From UBA11650 sp963997925 (GTDB taxonomy: Bacteria > Chloroflexota > Dehalococcoidia > Lucifugimonadales > UBA3495): a stretch of 7,334 nt of DNA. The stretch covers positions 1-7,334 of the forward strand of contig CAXEOX010000139.1 of assembly GCA_963997925.1 (NCBI GenBank), in the 5' to 3' direction. The notes beneath the pieces were generated by a model, which was not told the DNA's origin, searched no databases, and was given only the letters and a program-made list of their open reading frames with translations. This document shows positions 5,997 through 7,334 of this stretch, in pieces; the first letter of the stretch is position 1, and every line of letters begins with the position of its first letter. Made by a program: the position numbers and the translations under genes.

Positions 5997-7295
5997 ATGT
6001 TAACTAACACTGTCGAAGACTTGCTGGAACAAGGCAGAGCCGCCCGAGGGGCCTCCCGGATACTGGCCCGCCTGTCCGGCAATGTTAAGAATCAAGCTCT
6101 CCTGAACATCGCTGAAGCTTTGGAGACCCAGCAAGACGATGTGCTGGAGGCCAACGAGGCCGATTGCCGCTTGGCCAAAGCCGACGGAATAAGCGAATCC
6201 GTTCTGGAACGGTTATTGCTGACGCCGGACCGCTTGCGTGGGACAGCGGCTGAGGTGCGCGGCGTCGCTGCCCTCCCGGACCCAATAGCCGAAACCTTGG
6301 AAATGACGACGATGTCCAACGGGTTGAAAGTTGGGAAAAGAAGAGTGCCGTTGGGTGTTATAGCCAGCATCTATGAGAGCCGCCCCCACGTCACGATAGA
6401 TATTTCCGCGCTATCGATTAAATCGGGCAACGCCTGCCTGCTTAGGGGCGGGAAAGAGAGCTTGCATTCCAACGCAGCCCTAGCCAAGTTGGTGCGCAAG
6501 GCTATCGCCGACGCCGGGTTGCCCGAGGATGCCGTCCAGTTCGTGGACAACCCTGACCGGTCCCTGGTGGACGCTTTGTTGGGTATGAAGGAATACATCG
6601 ACTTGTTGATACCCCGGGGCGGAGACGGGCTCATTCGGTTCGTGGCGGAGAACGCCACCATGCCTGCGGTGACCGGTGGTATCGGCGTTTGCCATACCTA
6701 CATCGACCGGGGCGCAGAGCTGGATATGGCTGCCAACATCGTTTTCAATGCCAAGACCCAGCGCCCTTCGGTATGCAACGCCTTGGACACGATTCTGGTG
6801 CACGTAAATGCAGCACCCGCATGTCTCCCGAGAATCGCCGAAGAATTGACCGGGGCCGGTGTGGAATTGCACTGCGACCACCGGGCATTGAGTATCTTGG
6901 GACCTCAACCAACCGGCAACGGGAATCCGAAAGATGCCAAGATAATACCTGCCAACGAGGAAGATTGGGGCCGGGAATATCTGTCCATGACCGCCGCCAT
7001 AAAGGTGGTCGACTCGCTGGACGATGCCCTGGGTCACATCGAGACCTACGGCTCGGGACACTCGGAGGCAATCATCACCGAAGACTATTCCGCAGCCATG
7101 CGCTTCTTGGACGAAGTCGATGCCGCTGCGGTATTCGTCAACGCCAGCACCCGCTTCAACGATGGAGGGCAGTTCGGCTTGGGAGCGGAAGTGGGCATCA
7201 GCACGCAGAAGTTCCACGCCAGAGGCCCCATGGGTCTAAAGGAACTCACTTCCTACAAGTGGATCATCATGGGCGACGGGCAGGTTAGAGAGTAG
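5997..7295 (+). CDS. proA: Glutamate-5-semialdehyde dehydrogenase (gamma-glutamyl phosphate reductase) ProA
   Basis: ProA reduces the glutamyl-5-phosphate made by ProB to glutamate-5-semialdehyde with NADPH; the product cyclises to pyrroline-5-carboxylate. The 432-aa protein is full length (E. coli 417) and has the aldehyde-dehydrogenase-like fold. Seen in order are RRVPLGVIASIYESRP (115-130), LLRGGKES (148-155), DNPDRSLV (184-191), LIPRGGDGL (204-212), TGGIGVCH (226-233) and AKTQRPSVCN (252-261). Cys260 is the expected catalytic thiol, and ASTRFNDGGQFGLGAEVGIST runs from 383 to 403. After ESRP this protein has His131 where Asn is usual (ARPNVTVD in E. coli). An insert of roughly a dozen residues (about 302-317, Gly/Asn/Pro-rich) explains most of the extra length. 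The gene starts 7 nt after proB. Unstable intermediates and tight linkage suggest the two enzymes work together. No proC follows within the window. Confidence 0.97.
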   Translation: MLTNTVEDLLEQGRAARGASRILARLSGNVKNQALLNIAEALETQQDDVLEANEADCRLAKADGISESVLERLLLTPDRLRGTAAEVRGVAALPDPIAETLEMTTMSNGLKVGKRRVPLGVIASIYESRPHVTIDISALSIKSGNACLLRGGKESLHSNAALAKLVRKAIADAGLPEDAVQFVDNPDRSLVDALLGMKEYIDLLIPRGGDGLIRFVAENATMPAVTGGIGVCHTYIDRGAELDMAANIVFNAKTQRPSVCNALDTILVHVNAAPACLPRIAEELTGAGVELHCDHRALSILGPQPTGNGNPKDAKIIPANEEDWGREYLSMTAAIKVVDSLDDALGHIETYGSGHSEAIITEDYSAAMRFLDEVDAAAVFVNASTRFNDGGQFGLGAEVGISTQKFHARGPMGLKELTSYKWIIMGDGQVRE

Positions 7296-7298
7296 TAC

Positions 7299-7328
7299 GA
7301 GAGGCCGGCTGTTCCGGACCTTAGTCTC
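7299..7328 (+). terminator. Imperfect hairpin after proA, possible terminator
   Basis: Four bases after the proA stop, GAGAGGCCGG can pair with downstream CCGG, CC and TCTC around a CTGTT loop, with a single bulged A and a 4-nt bulge (TTAG) on the 3' side. This gives about 10 pairs. The following bases CCGAC are not a T-run and the window ends there, so it may be a factor-independent stop of unusual form, a processing hairpin, or chance. Confidence 0.25.
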
Positions 7329-7334
7329 TCCGAC

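Noticed and set aside
6480..7217. A 245-codon open frame on the minus strand, opposite proA
   Set aside because: It is fully antisense to a well-conserved enzyme gene, has no recognisable domain, and is expected as a shadow in GC-rich coding sequence.
1..7334. CRISPR arrays, insertion sequences, toxin-antitoxin or defence genes
   Set aside because: I saw no spaced direct repeats, transposase or nuclease motifs, or small paired genes. Nearly all of the window is accounted for by four housekeeping genes and a tRNA.

Overview
The window carries ordinary bacterial housekeeping genes, and I found no new system in it. It is moderately GC-rich, with Shine-Dalgarno sites, a GTG start and TATAAT-type promoters. 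The taxon cannot be fixed from the sequence. My best guess is Chloroflexota (Dehalococcoidia or SAR202-like), because the short membrane-anchored redoxin with an FWAG-CPPC active site and the style of the Mfd and ProA sequences resemble what I remember from that group. That is recall, not a search.

Layout: the genes form two divergent blocks around a control region of about 250 bp (4568-4819). On the minus strand, reading leftward, come mfd (transcription-repair coupling factor, 4567 to 1013), a TlpA/ResA-like membrane-anchored thiol-disulfide oxidoreductase (834 to 187), and the 5' half of a tRNA-Pro with anticodon CGG (39 to 1), which is cut by the window edge. On the plus strand come proB (glutamate 5-kinase, 4820-5989) and proA (glutamate-5-semialdehyde dehydrogenase, 5997-7295), only 7 nt apart and evidently one operon. 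The last 39 bases hold only an imperfect hairpin.

Function: ProB and ProA carry out the first two steps of proline synthesis, from glutamate through glutamyl-5-phosphate to glutamate-5-semialdehyde. The semialdehyde cyclises spontaneously and would be reduced by a ProC that is not in this window. Mfd removes stalled RNA polymerase at DNA lesions and recruits UvrA. The redoxin probably reduces disulfides outside the membrane. The minus-strand genes share a direction but no evident pathway.

The less routine points are the divergent promoter region, with a 9-bp hairpin at the predicted start of the mfd transcript; an ARGG in ProB where GTGG is usual, beside a run of seven G; a Gln before the CPPC of the redoxin; and the close spacing between the proA ribosome-binding site and its start codon.
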